A DNA stretch of 64,000 nucleotides from Vibrio sp. FE10 (GTDB taxonomy: Bacteria; Pseudomonadota; Gammaproteobacteria; Enterobacterales; Vibrionaceae), in NCBI RefSeq assembly GCF_030297155.1, contig NZ_AP028067.1, positions 2,914,001 to 2,978,000 on the forward strand, read 5' to 3'. Below the pieces are notes generated by a model. It ran no database searches. It saw only the letters and a program-made list of their open reading frames with translations, and was not told the DNA's origin. The stretch's first letter is position 1; the number at the start of each line of letters is the position of its first letter. Position numbers and translations under genes: made by a program. Positions 9,591 to 20,665 of this stretch are shown here, in pieces.

Positions 9591-10349
9591 ATGTTACATA
9601 TCAAAAGCATACCTGCATTTAACGACAATTACATCTGGCTGATTGAAAATAGCGATCGCCGTTGTGCTGTCGTCGACCCTGGTGATGCTGCTCCAGTATT
9701 AGAGTACTTAGCACATCATGAGCTAACTTTAGATGCAATCTTGATTACACACCACCACCATGATCACATTGGTGGCGTTCCAGAATTAGTCAGACAATTC
9801 CCAAGCGTAGACGTCGTTGGCCCTAGAAATGAGCCAATTCCAACCCTGACTCATCCAGTCGATGACGGTGACCAGTTGGAGCTGTTTGGAGAAGTGTTCC
9901 TCGTGCTAGGGCTTAGTGGCCATACTGCAGGACACATTGGCTATGTGGGTGATGCTAAGCTATTTTGTGGTGATGTGCTGTTTTCAGCAGGCTGCGGCCG
10001 AATCATGGAAGGCACACCACAACAGATGTTTGATGCACTGAACAAGATCACAGCGCTACCTCAAGAAACCGAAGTCTATTGTGCACACGAATACACAGCC
10101 GCCAATATCGCTTTCGCACTGGCTGTTGAACCTGATAACCAACATTTGCAGCAATATCGCGACCAAGTGAACCGACTGCGCGCGCAAAATAAGTCGACCA
10201 TCCCCACAAATTTGAGACAAGAGAAGTTCGTGAACCCTTTCTTACGTTACACCGAACCAAGTGTAATCAAATCAGTCTCTAACCGCACCGAAAACACCGA
10301 TCCTCTGTCAGTGTTCACCGCTTTACGTACGTGGAAGAACGAATTTTAA
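9591..10349 (+). CDS. gloB: Hydroxyacylglutathione hydrolase (glyoxalase II)
   Basis: Hydrolyses S-lactoylglutathione to D-lactate and glutathione, the second step of methylglyoxal detoxification. It is a metallo-beta-lactamase fold enzyme. The metal motif [10 protein letters not shown], the ligands in [25 protein letters not shown] and YCAHEYT, and the C-terminal glutathione-binding NPFLR are present. I place the start at the ATG at 9591, which gives 252 residues, the family's normal length, starting [14 protein letters not shown], with TGGAG upstream. A longer open frame from 9486 would overlap the divergent gene and add non-homologous residues. Confidence 0.96.
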   Translation: MLHIKSIPAFNDNYIWLIENSDRRCAVVDPGDAAPVLEYLAHHELTLDAILITHHHHDHIGGVPELVRQFPSVDVVGPRNEPIPTLTHPVDDGDQLELFGEVFLVLGLSGHTAGHIGYVGDAKLFCGDVLFSAGCGRIMEGTPQQMFDALNKITALPQETEVYCAHEYTAANIAFALAVEPDNQHLQQYRDQVNRLRAQNKSTIPTNLRQEKFVNPFLRYTEPSVIKSVSNRTENTDPLSVFTALRTWKNEF

Positions 10350-10419
10350 CAAATCCAGACTTGTCACTCATAGGGGGTGGCAAGTATTATCATCGGCCGT
10401 TTATTAAAAAGGCTGTAAC

Positions 10420-11991
10420 ATGCGAGTTAAGTACAGCTGGGCTTTGGTACTACTACTTTCTGGTTGCCAATTAACTCAGTCAGAGAATCCAGACCAAGCT
10501 TCCGAGCAAACCAACACATCTCCTACTAAAGAAGTTTCTCAAACGAACGTTTCATCAGAAGCGACCAAAGAAGAACCAAAAGTTGAAGCACCTGTCGTTA
10601 CCCCACAAACACAAGAAGATGTTTGGAAACGTATTGCGATGCAACTTGAAATGGAAGTACCCGACCAAAAGAAGGTCGATTACTACCGAACTTGGTATCT
10701 AAAGCACCCTAGTCATCTAAAAACCGTCTCACAACGTGCTGAACCCTTCCTTTATCTAATCACAACTAAGATTGAAGAAAAAGGCTTACCACTAGAATTG
10801 GCATTGTTGCCGGTTGTAGAAAGTTCTTTCGATGCGTTCGCCTACTCTCATGGCAGCGCTGCAGGTCTATGGCAATTTATTTCTGGCACAGGCAAAGATT
10901 ACGGACTAGAACAGAACTTCTGGTACGACGGTCGTCGTGATGTCGCCGCTTCTACCGACGCTGCATTGGATTTCCTGTCAGACCTTAACAGACGTTTCGA
11001 TGGCGATTGGAATCATGCCATTGCTGCCTATAACAGTGGCGGTGGTCGTGTAAGCAGTGCTATCCGCAAAAACAAGAAGCTGGGTAAGCCAATCGACTTC
11101 TTCTCTTTGGATTTACCAAGAGAAACCAGCAGCTACGTGCCAAAACTACTTGCACTGGCTGACGTGATTGCCAACCAAGAAAAGTATGGCATCGACATTC
11201 CTGCAATCCCTAACAAGCCGGTATTGACTCTGGTTAACCCAGACGAACAACTTGATCTGGCGATTGCGGCAAACTACGCAGGCATTCCGGTAAAAGAGCT
11301 GCAAGGCTACAACCCAGCTTATAACCAATGGGCGACGGCACCAGAAAAGCATCAGCAATTATTGCTTCCTCTAAGCTCTGTTGAGAAGTTCAACAAAGAA
11401 GTGGCGGCCAATAAAGGCAAAGGCATGAAGTTGGTGCGTTATAAAGTGCAATCTGGCGATAGCATCAGCGTCCTAGCGAGTAAATACAACACCACCAGCA
11501 AAGTGATTCGTTCTGCAAACGGGATGAGCAACAACAATATCCGTATTGGTCAGCACCTACTTATCCCAACCTCAACCAAAGACGACAAAACGTACGCACT
11601 AAGCGCTTCAAACCGCCTAGCAAGCACACAGTCGAAGAGTCGAGGCCAATATAAGCTAAGCCATACGGTAAGAAGTGGAGACAGCCTGTGGACGATTGCA
11701 CGCGCAAATAAGGTGTCTCACCAATCACTGGCTAAGTGGAATGGCATGGGACCACGCGACACACTGCGTATTGGTCAAGAACTGGTCATTTGGAAGAATG
11801 GTTCAGATGGTGCCATCATCCGCACTATCTTTTATAACGTAAGATCGGGTGACACAGTCAGCGGTATTGCATCAAAGTTCAAAGTAAAAAGTACAGATGT
11901 TGTAAAATGGAACACTTTGCAGAACAAAAAATACCTACAGCCAGGACAGAAACTGAAGCTGTATGTTGATGTAACTAAGGTAAGTGTATGA
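10420..11991 (+). CDS. mltD: Membrane-bound lytic murein transglycosylase D with three LysM domains
   Basis: Cleaves the MurNAc-GlcNAc bond of peptidoglycan to form 1,6-anhydro ends. It is a lipoprotein: the lipobox LLLSGC puts the lipidated Cys at residue 16. A Thr/Ser/Glu-rich linker (18-70) precedes the SLT domain (about 105-225), where Glu in VVESSF is the catalytic acid and AAGLWQFISGTG is the family signature. Three LysM peptidoglycan-binding repeats follow at about 343-386, 412-457 and 470-515, each beginning with a VxSGDS/T motif. Length is 523, versus about 452 for E. coli MltD, which has two LysM copies. It follows gloB, as in E. coli, and overlaps the next frame by 4 bases (ATGA). 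Confidence 0.95.
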   Translation: MRVKYSWALVLLLSGCQLTQSENPDQASEQTNTSPTKEVSQTNVSSEATKEEPKVEAPVVTPQTQEDVWKRIAMQLEMEVPDQKKVDYYRTWYLKHPSHLKTVSQRAEPFLYLITTKIEEKGLPLELALLPVVESSFDAFAYSHGSAAGLWQFISGTGKDYGLEQNFWYDGRRDVAASTDAALDFLSDLNRRFDGDWNHAIAAYNSGGGRVSSAIRKNKKLGKPIDFFSLDLPRETSSYVPKLLALADVIANQEKYGIDIPAIPNKPVLTLVNPDEQLDLAIAANYAGIPVKELQGYNPAYNQWATAPEKHQQLLLPLSSVEKFNKEVAANKGKGMKLVRYKVQSGDSISVLASKYNTTSKVIRSANGMSNNNIRIGQHLLIPTSTKDDKTYALSASNRLASTQSKSRGQYKLSHTVRSGDSLWTIARANKVSHQSLAKWNGMGPRDTLRIGQELVIWKNGSDGAIIRTIFYNVRSGDTVSGIASKFKVKSTDVVKWNTLQNKKYLQPGQKLKLYVDVTKVSV

Positions 11992-12679
11992 ACCCGTCAA
12001 GTAACCCACTCGTCATGCTGTTGGATATTTTCCGAGCACCAACAGCTTGTTTCTTAGCGCTTTATCAGCGAAGTGCTTGGGGATGGCAACCCTACGTCGT
12101 ATTAATACTCAGTCCATTTTTATTTTGGGGTGCCTATTTTTCGAATGTAGATTTTGCATGGTTGAGCGCAGAGTTGTCACAACAACTTGCTCAAACTAAC
12201 CCGGATCAATTGGCGTTACTTGACAGCAATACCCTACTCGCGAGTGAAATCATCAGCGATGTGTTTGGCCGAACGTTAACCATCGCTCTGTTGGCGTTTT
12301 GGTTTAACCTAGCAACCAAACCAAACCAAGCCAACATCAGCACAGTTACTGGCGATGGTTTGCAGCTTCGTCTGTTGTGATGTTCCCAGCTGTTTTAGGT
12401 GATGTGGCGAGCTACGCAAGCCTAATACTCAAGCACGGACATGTGATGAACTACGCTGCTGACTTGAACAGCTTAAACGGCTTAATCAAGTTACCGCTCA
12501 CTAGTGACTGGTCGCAGTTTGCTAGCTCATTACCACTATTGCTGCCATGGTACATCGTGCTGGGTTATGCCGCGGTATTAACATGGACTGAGTTTGAACG
12601 CGGGCAAGCGCTTGTGATTTCAGGCTTACCATGGGTTGGCTATTACCTAATCTGGGCTCTCTACATTTTAATATTTTAA
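11988..12679 (+). pseudogene. YIP1-family membrane protein gene, interrupted by a one-base frameshift
   Basis: The first part (11988-12332) encodes a membrane protein start, MNPSSNPLVMLLDIF, with hydrophobic helices, and ends in a wrong-frame tail and a stop at 12378-12380. Read in the frame two bases on from 12335, the DNA continues as HQHSYWRWFAASSVVMFPAVLGD and runs to 12679 with further membrane helices. Between the GCC codon at 12330-12332 and CAT at 12335 only AA remains, so one base of a Lys codon (AAA or AAG) appears to be missing. The restored protein would be about 230 residues, with several TM segments, as in the YIP1 family. Function is unknown. It may be a real null allele or a sequencing error in an A-rich spot. 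It overlaps mltD by ATGA, so it is translationally coupled. Confidence 0.8.
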
Positions 12680-12690
12680 GTTGAAGAGAT

Positions 12691-12719
12691 AAGGCTAGCG
12701 AAAACTCTCTAGCCTATTT
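12691..12719 (+). terminator. Probable weak terminator after the YIP1-family gene
   Basis: AGGCTAG (12692-12698) pairs with CTAGCCT (12709-12715), followed by an imperfect T-rich tract. Confidence 0.5.
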
Positions 12720-12781
12720 ATTCCATAAAACTACCCAACGTAACCACAGTGTGAATGGCAAACAGCTAAGCTCCTATGACT

Positions 12782-12801
12782 AATAGCCAATAGCCAATAG
12801 C
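12782..12801. repeat. Heptanucleotide tandem repeat AATAGCC (nearly three copies)
   Basis: Copies run 12782-12788, 12789-12795 and a partial one at 12796-12801. They lie just past the 3' end of the minus-strand EEP gene. Confidence 0.85.
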
Positions 12802-12807
12802 TTCTTA

Positions 12808-13650
12808 CTATTTAGCCTTAAAGGTCACTCGCATAGGGTTATGATCAGAAGCGTCCGTGATGGGCGCTTTTGCTTTTTCTACTTCTAAGCCACGATAAAA
12901 CACATGGTCTAGCACCAACCCCGTAATAAATTGGGTGCGGTTATCGGGTTCAAAAGCGACCTCTTTCAAGCCTACCTTTTCCAGTTCAGTTTTTAATACA
13001 GAAAAGCGCGCCTCACTCCAACTGTTAAAGTCGCCAGCAAAAACGACAGGCCCACGATATTGCTGCAGGTTATCAGTCAAGCTCTCGAGTTGAGCTTCGT
13101 AATCTTCAGTACCAAACGTAAAGTTCACCGCGTGGATATTGATGATCGCTAACTCTTCACCATTGCTCAACTGATAACGAGACCAAAGCGCCGATTTAGG
13201 CAGTTGAAGCCAAGGCTCTTCATGAGTATAAGCACAAGCTTCGATCGGCAAATGTGTCGCTAGATTGAGTACACCAGCACTTTGCTCAAAGGCTTCGAAC
13301 GCATTCACTCGAGTACTTCCCCACTGGCCACTGGTCACCCATTGACGAAGCCCTTCTGTCATACTCGCTTCTTGCAATAAAACCAAATCGCTTCCTGCCG
13401 AAAGTTTATTTAACTCACTCTGCCAGTTACTGCGGTTTTGCTTGTAAATATTCCACACGGTGAGGCTCAATCCGTCAGACACATCAATCGCCTTCGGTTT
13501 CGAGTTTTGGTAGCAGCTATAAATATCGTTGCTAGTGTTTTGAGAGGAAGTGATCAGATTCGGTTTATTCGGGATCACGAAGATAATATGAAAACTAGCA
13601 ACAGCAAGTGTTATCAAGACTGCGATAACAATGACGGTTTTCTTAAACAT
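12808..13650 (-). CDS. Endonuclease/exonuclease/phosphatase (EEP) family protein, YafD-like
   Basis: A predicted metal-dependent phosphoesterase of the EEP fold with an N-terminal membrane anchor (FKKTVIVIAVLITLAVASF). The catalytic signatures are LLQEAS (Glu), AGDFNSWSE (Asp, Asn) and ITDASDHNPM (the SDH motif). I place the start at the ATG at 13650, which gives 280 residues. The longer open frame to 13833 would run back through a terminator hairpin and into glnB in another frame. The substrate is unknown; resemblance to E. coli YafD is in domain layout only. The active site would be periplasmic if the helix is a simple anchor. Confidence 0.82.
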   Translation of the reverse strand: MFKKTVIVIAVLITLAVASFHIIFVIPNKPNLITSSQNTSNDIYSCYQNSKPKAIDVSDGLSLTVWNIYKQNRSNWQSELNKLSAGSDLVLLQEASMTEGLRQWVTSGQWGSTRVNAFEAFEQSAGVLNLATHLPIEACAYTHEEPWLQLPKSALWSRYQLSNGEELAIINIHAVNFTFGTEDYEAQLESLTDNLQQYRGPVVFAGDFNSWSEARFSVLKTELEKVGLKEVAFEPDNRTQFITGLVLDHVFYRGLEVEKAKAPITDASDHNPMRVTFKAK

Positions 13651-13671
13651 ACAGCACCCTACCAGAAATGA

Positions 13672-13696
13672 AAAAGGAGCGATAAACGCTCCTTTT
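13672..13696 (-). terminator. Intrinsic terminator after glnB
   Basis: A 10-bp stem AAAAGGAGCG/CGCTCCTTTT with a 5-base loop, reading on the minus strand into a T tract. Confidence 0.88.
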
Positions 13697-13711
13697 AGGG
13701 TAATAGTTTTT

Positions 13712-14059
<348 letters not shown>

Positions 14060-14110
14060 TTAAACTGTGCGAATGGCTCATTATCGGTTAGCTATAGTAA
14101 ACATTCAATG

Positions 14111-14139
14111 AAAAAAGCCAGAGCTTTAAAGCTCTGGCT
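14111..14139 (-). terminator. Intrinsic terminator after the cytochrome c gene
   Basis: The near-perfect palindrome AGCCAGAGCTTTAAAGCTCTGGCT (14116-14139) is followed on the minus strand by six T residues. Confidence 0.88.
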
Positions 14140-14180
14140 CGAAATTTATCATCTTGTTTAATCAACGCTTTGCGAAGATT

Positions 14181-14492
14181 TTACTTAAGGCTTGCGTAGT
14201 AAGCAGCTAGATTCGCGATATCTTCATCACTCAGCATGGAAGCTTGAGCCTGCATTACAGCAGCCAAACCGCCGGTACGCTGACCATTCTTATATGCGTT
14301 AATTGATGAAGCTATGTATTGCTCGTTTTGACCTTTAAGGTTTGGGTAACCTGGGATCATTGCGATACCGTCTGCACCATGACATGCTGCACAGATTGCT
14401 GCTTTAGCTTGACCCGCAGCAACATCACCCGCCAGAGCGTTACCACTCAATAGTCCAAATCCAAGAACTAATCCTAGTGTAATTTTCTTCAT
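14181..14492 (-). CDS. Small periplasmic c-type cytochrome (cytochrome c553/c5-like)
   Basis: A monoheme electron carrier. The start at 14492 gives 103 residues, with TGGA upstream; a further Met at 14504 would prepend MEYA. A Sec signal peptide runs to LSGNALA, with cleavage before GDVAAG. The haem site is CAACH, and a distal Met ligand is available in the VMQAQASM segment. The single Cytochrome_C domain fills the rest and ends in AAYYASLK. The physiological partner is not evident from neighbours (glnB, tilS). It is the standard length for this class. Confidence 0.9.
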   Translation of the reverse strand: MKKITLGLVLGFGLLSGNALAGDVAAGQAKAAICAACHGADGIAMIPGYPNLKGQNEQYIASSINAYKNGQRTGGLAAVMQAQASMLSDEDIANLAAYYASLK

Positions 14493-14550
14493 TGCATATT
14501 CCATTAATTATTTTTATTAAAGTGACGTCGAATTGTGACACAAACTTTTT

Positions 14551-15912
14551 TTACTTGCTCCAAAGCGCTTCACAATCTTGACCTTCGTAGTTTTTATCTA
14601 CGAATAAGCCCATAACAGCGATCACTCGATCGCCATCCATTAATATTGGCGTTCTGCGTCTCAACCAACTCGGCACTTGGTATTCTTGAAAAAGTTTTTT
14701 GAGCTTTCTGCTATGCCCGCGCCCAACAGGGTGAGCCGAGAGTCCCTCAGGGTTAAAGATGACTCGTAGTGCTCCTTGAACACCCGTCAGGCTAAAACTT
14801 TGCGCATCACGGCTGTTAGTAACAGCATCACTCGTCACTGACTTTAAGTGGATTATTCCTAAGCCATCTGGCAACTCTAAGTTCTCACCAATCGAGAGGC
14901 CACTTTGCCAGCTCGACAAATCTTTGGTGTCTTGTACCAAATATAGCTGATGATTAAAGCGTCTAACTTCGGCATCATTCAATACCAGCTTAGGGTTGGC
15001 GTCAGCCTGAGCACATGCGACTTCATCCCAAATAAGCTTGAGCTGTTTTTGACTCGGCATCGATTGCTTACAGTGGCTAAGCCACATTCTTATCAGCCGT
15101 GCTCGTAACAAATCAGAATGTTGAGATAACGCCTTAATGCTTAAGCTTTGGCTTTGGCTTTCACTGCTACTTAGTGCTTTCTTGAAATGTGATTCAAGCA
15201 ACTCATCGAGCAGTAACTCTTGCTCTGCGCAAAGCTGAGCACTGCGACTGACCGATTCCCGAAAGCTTGGCCAGCGATTTGTTAATGTTGGCGCGACTTG
15301 ATGGCGAATGAAGTTTCTGTCAAAGCGCAGATCCTGATTACTCTCATCTTCGACCCAAGTTAAGCCCTTATCGCGCGCATATTTTTCAATATCCGCTCGA
15401 GTCACCGACAACAAAGGTCTCACAATGAACGCCTCTCCAAATGGCATCACTTGAGCCATTGAAGAGAGTCCTTTCGGGCCACTGCCACGTTTTAACGCCA
15501 ACAAGAAAGTCTCAAGTTGGTCGTCAATGTGCTGGCCTGTAGCAAGCACATCATCTTGTCTGATGTGCTGTTGAAGAGCTTGGTATCGAGCATCTCGAGC
15601 AAGCTTTTCAATGCTCTCACCACTGTTGATATCTAGCGAGACCCTTTCTACTGCTAACGAAACCGACAAAGCATCACACCACTCTTGGCATTGATTCGTC
15701 CAGCAATCGGCATTGTCGCTTAGACCATGGTGAACATGTACCGCTCGGCACTCAATGTTATGCGTTTTCGCGTACTGCGCAGCTAACTCTAACAAGACTC
15801 GAGAATCAACACCGCCACTGAAAGCCACGATCAACCGACTAGGCTTGAGTGCACTGTGATGAAGTACCGATGTGAAGGTTTCGATTAAGTGAGTCATGAG
15901 CGAGTGAACCAT
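14551..15912 (-). CDS. tilS: tRNA(Ile)-lysidine synthase
   Basis: Attaches lysine to C34 of the tRNA(Ile) CAU anticodon, changing decoding from AUG to AUA; essential. The N-type PP-loop AFSGGVDSR is near residue 30, followed by HVHHGLSDNAD and ATGQHIDDQLETFLLALKRGSG (the tRNA- and ATP-contacting signature). DLRFDRNFIRHQV and the TilS C-terminal domain (GRGHSRKLKKLFQE, RRRTPILM) are also recognisable. Length is 453, versus 432 in E. coli. An alternative start at 15897 (MTHLIETF) is equally plausible; neither has a clear ribosome site. It is the last gene of the minus-strand cluster, separated from accA by a terminator. Confidence 0.93.
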   Translation of the reverse strand: MVHSLMTHLIETFTSVLHHSALKPSRLIVAFSGGVDSRVLLELAAQYAKTHNIECRAVHVHHGLSDNADCWTNQCQEWCDALSVSLAVERVSLDINSGESIEKLARDARYQALQQHIRQDDVLATGQHIDDQLETFLLALKRGSGPKGLSSMAQVMPFGEAFIVRPLLSVTRADIEKYARDKGLTWVEDESNQDLRFDRNFIRHQVAPTLTNRWPSFRESVSRSAQLCAEQELLLDELLESHFKKALSSSESQSQSLSIKALSQHSDLLRARLIRMWLSHCKQSMPSQKQLKLIWDEVACAQADANPKLVLNDAEVRRFNHQLYLVQDTKDLSSWQSGLSIGENLELPDGLGIIHLKSVTSDAVTNSRDAQSFSLTGVQGALRVIFNPEGLSAHPVGRGHSRKLKKLFQEYQVPSWLRRRTPILMDGDRVIAVMGLFVDKNYEGQDCEALWSK

Positions 15913-15944
15913 GAGAGTAGGTTTGAAGAGGGAATGTTCTAATA

Positions 15945-15977
15945 ATAAAAAAGGGTTGGCACTGAGTCCAACCCTTT
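15945..15977 (-). terminator. Intrinsic terminator after accA
   Basis: AAAGGGTTGG (15950-15959) pairs with CCAACCCTTT (15968-15977) around an 8-base loop, followed by T residues on the minus strand. Confidence 0.88.
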
Positions 15978-16021
15978 CATCATCTTGTTACTTGAAGCTA
16001 CCTCATTTCAAGGTACGCTTA

Positions 16022-16981
16022 TCAGCAGTAACCGTAGCTCATTAGGCGTTGGTAACGACGCTCAAGTAGTGCTTCGTTATCAAACTGCTCTAGCTCTTCT
16101 AGCTGTTTAACTAGCATGTCTTTCATGTTCTGAGCCGTTTGTACTGGATCGCGATGCGCGCCACCTAGAGGCTCAGGAATGATTTCGTCGATAAGCTCAA
16201 GATCTTTCAGACGAGGAGCAACTAGGCCCATCGCTTCAGCAGCTTGTGGTGCTTTATCTGAATCACGCCACAAGATTGAAGCACAACCTTCTGGAGAGAT
16301 TACTGAGTACGTAGAGTACTGAAGCATGTTCACGTAGTCGCCAACACCAATCGCTAGTGCACCACCTGAACCGCCTTCACCAACAACGTTACAGATAACT
16401 GGTACAGATAGGCCAGCCATAACTTTAAGGTTCTTTGCGATAGCTTCAGATTGACCGCGTTCTTCAGCACCAACACCTGGGTATGCGCCCGCTGTGTCGA
16501 TGAAAGTAATGATTGGCATGTTGAAACGCTCAGCCGTTTCCATTAGGCGAAGTGCCTTACGGTAACCTTCTGGCTTTGGCATACCAAAGTTACGAATCAC
16601 TTTTTCTTTAGTCTCACGACCTTTCTGGTGACCAATAACCATAACAGGACGACCATTTAGACGAGCCATACCACCCACAATTGCTTTGTCGTCAGCGAAA
16701 GCGCGATCGCCCGCCATCTCTTCAAATTCTGTGAAGGCATGCTCCAGGTAATCTTTGGTGTACGGACGTTGCGGGTGACGAGCAAGTTGAGCTACTTGCC
16801 ATGCACCTAAGTCACTAAAGATTTTCTGTTTAAGCTCTAAGCTTTTTTTCTCTAGTTGTTCAATTTCTTTGTCTAGATCTACCGCTGTGTCACCACCGTG
16901 ACGTGAAACGTCACGTAGCGCTTCGATTTTTGCTTCAAGTTCAGCGATAGGCTTTTCAAATTCTAGAAAGTTCAGGCTCAT
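16022..16981 (-). CDS. accA: Acetyl-CoA carboxylase, carboxyltransferase subunit alpha
   Basis: With AccD, forms the carboxyltransferase that passes CO2 from carboxybiotin to acetyl-CoA, giving malonyl-CoA for fatty-acid synthesis. 319 residues, the E. coli length. Signatures include [27 protein letters not shown] and the oxyanion-type [15 protein letters not shown]. The N terminus (1-60) is a coiled-coil helix pair rich in Glu and Lys. The gene lies 45 bases after dnaE, the same neighbour as in E. coli, and supplies the pathway in which FabZ of this cluster acts. Confidence 0.97.
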   Translation of the reverse strand: MSLNFLEFEKPIAELEAKIEALRDVSRHGGDTAVDLDKEIEQLEKKSLELKQKIFSDLGAWQVAQLARHPQRPYTKDYLEHAFTEFEEMAGDRAFADDKAIVGGMARLNGRPVMVIGHQKGRETKEKVIRNFGMPKPEGYRKALRLMETAERFNMPIITFIDTAGAYPGVGAEERGQSEAIAKNLKVMAGLSVPVICNVVGEGGSGGALAIGVGDYVNMLQYSTYSVISPEGCASILWRDSDKAPQAAEAMGLVAPRLKDLELIDEIIPEPLGGAHRDPVQTAQNMKDMLVKQLEELEQFDNEALLERRYQRLMSYGYC

Positions 16982-17026
16982 CTATGAATCCTTGTTGATT
17001 CAGCTCCACAATCATGGAGCTAAATT

Positions 17027-20000
17027 TTAGTTAAATTCGAGTTCTACTTGGCTATTTCCAAGCAGCTGTTTTAATTCGTCTAGTAATGTATCACTTGGCG
17101 TCACACGCCATTCTGTGCCCAATGTTAACCGCGCTCTAGCGTCGGCACGCTGGTAGTATACATTGACTGGGACCGTTCCGGCTCTATAAGGTTCTAAGAT
17201 TTGACTAAATCGTTCAAAAAATTGACCATTAATTTGGGATTGGTCGATAGATATCGACACCCCACGAGCATATTTCTCACGGGCGCTTCCTAAGTCCATG
17301 ACCTCGCGCGCGGACATTTTAAGCCCGCCATTGAAATCATCAAAGCTGACCTGTCCAGAAACGACCACTATTTTATCTTTTTCGAGCAATTCAGCGTAGC
17401 GATCGAGCGCATCCGAGAACAACATCACTTCCATTCGCCCCGATCGGTCGTCGAGGGTCATCAAACCAATTCGAGTTCCGCGCTTCGTGGTCATTACCCT
17501 AGCAGCAATTACCAAGCCTGCAATCGTTAAAGACTGATCACGACGTGTCGGCGTCGCATCTTTCAAGCGACAGCTTGTGTATTTCGCGAGCTCTTTAATG
17601 TACGCATTAACCGGGTGACCAGTTAAATACAAACCTAACGTCTCACGCTCACCTTCAAGCCAAACCTTTTCAGGCCACTTCGGTACTTGGGTGTACTTGT
17701 GTTCCACCTCTTCCGGAGCGTCGGTCAAAACACCAAACATATCCGATTGACCAAAAGACTCAGCGTGGTGATGTTGGCTTGCCGCCTTAACCGCATCTTT
17801 CAATGAGGCCATCATCGCTGCTCGGTGAGGACCTAATCTATCTAAGGCGCCCGACAGAATCAACTTTTCGATAACACGCTTGTTCACTTTTTTCAGATCA
17901 AGTCGTGCACAGAAGTCGAACAAGTCTTTAAAGTAACCGCCCTTGTTACGCGCTTCAATAATGGCTTCAATTGGGCCTTCACCCACCCCTTTTATCGCAC
18001 CGATACCATAAACAATCGCGCCATCTTCATCGACATTAAAGCGGTATAAACCAGAGTTAATATCAGGTGGAAGAAGCTTGAGCTTCATACGGAAACACTC
18101 ATCGACAAGGCCAATAACCTTCTCGGTGTTATCCATATCCGCGGTCATTACTGCCGCCATGAATTCCGCAGGGTAGTGCGTTTTGAGCCATAGCGTTTGA
18201 TAAGAAACCAGTGCGTATGCAGCCGAGTGAGATTTGTTAAAGCCGTAGCCCGCAAACTTCTCTACCAAGTCAAAGATCTTCATGGACAGTTCGCCATCAA
18301 CACCATTGGCTTCAGCACCTTCTTTGAAGGTACCACGCTGTTTTGCCATCTCTTCAGGTTTTTTCTTACCCATCGCACGACGCAGCATATCGGCTCCACC
18401 AAGCGTATAACCTGCAAGGATCTGAGCGATTTGCATTACCTGTTCTTGATACAGGATGATGCCGTAAGTCGGTTCTAATGTTTCTTTTAACGATTCGTGT
18501 TGCCACGTTTCATCAGGGTAAGATACCGCCTCTCGTCCGTGTTTACGGTCGATAAAGTTATCTACCATGCCTGATTGCAGAGGACCCGGACGGAACAAGG
18601 CCACCAATGCGATGATATCTTCAAAACAGTCGGGCTGTAGACGCTTGATCAGGTCTTTCATACCGCGAGATTCCAGCTGGAATACCGCCGTCGTTTCAGA
18701 GTTTTGTAATAAGTTAAATGACGCTTGATCATCCAGAGGAATCGATTCAATACGAACCGGAGCCTTACCCTCTTTAGCCAAACGCGGGTTCACTAGGCCT
18801 AACGCCCAGTCGATGATGGTCAGTGTACGCAGACCCAAGAAGTCAAACTTAACCAAGCCAGCAGTTTCTACGTCATTCTTATCGAATTGCGTTACTGGGA
18901 AGTTACCTTCAGCATCGGCATAGATAGGTGCAAAATCAGTAATCGTGGTCGGTGAGATTACAACACCACCTGCGTGTTTACCTGCGTTTCGCGTACAACC
19001 TTCTAGAATTCGACATTTATCAATCAGCTCACGAACTTCTTCATCACCATCATAGAGTTCAGGCAATGCAGGCTCAGCGAGGAATGCTTTCTCTAGCGTC
19101 ATACCCGGATCAGGCGGAACCAGCTTAGAAATACGGTCAACGAAGCCAAATGGGTGGCCTAACACACGACCCACATCTCGGATTACCGCTTTCGCCGCCA
19201 TGGTACCAAAAGTGATGATCTGAGATACCGCATCACGACCGTACATTTCAGCCACGTGATCAATAACTTGGTCACGCTTATCCATACAGAAGTCGATATC
19301 GAAATCGGGCATAGATACACGTTCTGGGTTCAAGAAACGTTCGAACAGCAAGTCGTATTCAAGTGGGTCAAGATCGGTGATATCCAATGCGTAAGCCACC
19401 AAAGAACCGGCACCAGAACCACGACCAGGACCTACTGGCACGTCGTTATCTTTTGACCACTGGATGAATTCCATTACGATCAAGAAGTAACCAGGGAAAC
19501 CCATGTTGTTGACAACTTCGAGCTCGATCTTGAGTCGATCATCGTATTCAGGCCTGCGTTCAGCTCTGACTTTTTCATCAGGGAATAGAAACGCCAAACG
19601 TCGCTCAAGACCTTCTTCTGATTTTTTAATCAGGAAGTCTTCAATCGCCAAACCTTCGGTCGGGAAGTTAGGCAAAAAGTATTCGCCCAATCGAACGGTG
19701 ACATTACAACGCTTAGCGATCTCAACACTGTTTTCCAGAGCTTCAGGAATGTCTGAGAAAAGCTCACACATCTCTTCTTCGCTACGTAGATACTGTTGTG
19801 GACTGTAGTTTTTCGGTCGACGTGGATCAACCATGGTAAAGCCATCGTGAATCGCCACACGAATTTCATGAGCGTCAAACAAGTCTTCAGAAATAAATAC
19901 CACTTCGTTGGTCGCGACAACTGGCAGGTCTTCTTGCTCGGCCAGTTCCAGCGCAAAGTGCAGATAAGACTCTTCATCCGGACGTCCTGTACGGATCAGC

Positions 20001-20506
20001 TCCAGATAAAATCGGTCGGCAAAGTATGTTTTGTAAAACTCGACACTACTTGCAACCAACTCACGGTTGCCTTTTAGCAACGCCTTACCAATCTCACCTT
20101 CTTTCGCACCCGATAAAAGAATCAAGCCTTCGGCATGTTCAATCAGCCACTCTTTATCAATCACTGGTTGATGCTGTACATGGCCGCGAAGGTAAGCTTT
20201 TGAAATCAATAACGTTAGGTTGTTGTAACCTTTGTTACTCGTTGCAATAACGGTGAGTTTAGTCAATTCGTCGCCAAACTCTGGAGATTGCATCAGGAAG
20301 TCAGCACCAATAATGGGTTTAATCCCGCACCCGTGGGCAGTACCGTAGAACTTCACCAAACCACATAGGTTAGTAAAGTCGGTCAGTGCTAGTGCGGGCA
20401 TACCCATCTCAGCAACTTTCTTAACCAGTGGTGGTACCTTTGACAGGCCATCAACCATAGAGAAGTCACTGTGTACGCGAAGGTGAACAAATTTTGGATC
20501 TGACAT
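17027..20506 (-). CDS. dnaE: DNA polymerase III alpha subunit
   Basis: The catalytic subunit of the replicative polymerase. 1159 residues, compared with 1160 in E. coli. The PHP domain starts at [13 protein letters not shown]. The polymerase active site aspartates lie in the [13 protein letters not shown] motif near residue 400, and [13 protein letters not shown] and [12 protein letters not shown] are typical palm and fingers motifs. The C-terminal third has the helix-hairpin-helix region, the beta-clamp-binding segment (around SDMFGV) and the OB fold ([18 protein letters not shown]). It pairs with DnaQ in this window. The start has an AGGAAAAATA Shine-Dalgarno. Confidence 0.98.
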   Translation of the reverse strand: MSDPKFVHLRVHSDFSMVDGLSKVPPLVKKVAEMGMPALALTDFTNLCGLVKFYGTAHGCGIKPIIGADFLMQSPEFGDELTKLTVIATSNKGYNNLTLLISKAYLRGHVQHQPVIDKEWLIEHAEGLILLSGAKEGEIGKALLKGNRELVASSVEFYKTYFADRFYLELIRTGRPDEESYLHFALELAEQEDLPVVATNEVVFISEDLFDAHEIRVAIHDGFTMVDPRRPKNYSPQQYLRSEEEMCELFSDIPEALENSVEIAKRCNVTVRLGEYFLPNFPTEGLAIEDFLIKKSEEGLERRLAFLFPDEKVRAERRPEYDDRLKIELEVVNNMGFPGYFLIVMEFIQWSKDNDVPVGPGRGSGAGSLVAYALDITDLDPLEYDLLFERFLNPERVSMPDFDIDFCMDKRDQVIDHVAEMYGRDAVSQIITFGTMAAKAVIRDVGRVLGHPFGFVDRISKLVPPDPGMTLEKAFLAEPALPELYDGDEEVRELIDKCRILEGCTRNAGKHAGGVVISPTTITDFAPIYADAEGNFPVTQFDKNDVETAGLVKFDFLGLRTLTIIDWALGLVNPRLAKEGKAPVRIESIPLDDQASFNLLQNSETTAVFQLESRGMKDLIKRLQPDCFEDIIALVALFRPGPLQSGMVDNFIDRKHGREAVSYPDETWQHESLKETLEPTYGIILYQEQVMQIAQILAGYTLGGADMLRRAMGKKKPEEMAKQRGTFKEGAEANGVDGELSMKIFDLVEKFAGYGFNKSHSAAYALVSYQTLWLKTHYPAEFMAAVMTADMDNTEKVIGLVDECFRMKLKLLPPDINSGLYRFNVDEDGAIVYGIGAIKGVGEGPIEAIIEARNKGGYFKDLFDFCARLDLKKVNKRVIEKLILSGALDRLGPHRAAMMASLKDAVKAASQHHHAESFGQSDMFGVLTDAPEEVEHKYTQVPKWPEKVWLEGERETLGLYLTGHPVNAYIKELAKYTSCRLKDATPTRRDQSLTIAGLVIAARVMTTKRGTRIGLMTLDDRSGRMEVMLFSDALDRYAELLEKDKIVVVSGQVSFDDFNGGLKMSAREVMDLGSAREKYARGVSISIDQSQINGQFFERFSQILEPYRAGTVPVNVYYQRADARARLTLGTEWRVTPSDTLLDELKQLLGNSQVELEFN

Positions 20507-20521
20507 TATTTTTCCTGAGTT

Positions 20522-20537
20522 CTAGGCTTGAGCCTAG
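20522..20537. repeat. Short inverted repeat in the dnaE leader
   Basis: CTAGGCT-TG-AGCCTAG is a perfect dyad located 16 bases upstream of the dnaE ATG; it could form a small hairpin close to the ribosome site. Confidence 0.6.
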
Positions 20538-20605
20538 GATTACAACTGTGTGTATTCTATTTTTTTCTACTGCAAGTAGGCAACTTTATTCGATAGCCCG
20601 CTCCA

Positions 20606-20637
20606 ATCAATAAGAAGCCACTATCAATAAGAAGCCA
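20606..20637. repeat. 15-bp direct repeat between rnhB and dnaE
   Basis: ATCAATAAGAAGCCA occurs at 20606-20620 and again at 20623-20637, a 17-base period, suggesting a recent small duplication. Confidence 0.85.
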
Positions 20638-20665
20638 GAGCAATATAAAGTTTAATCAACGCGCT

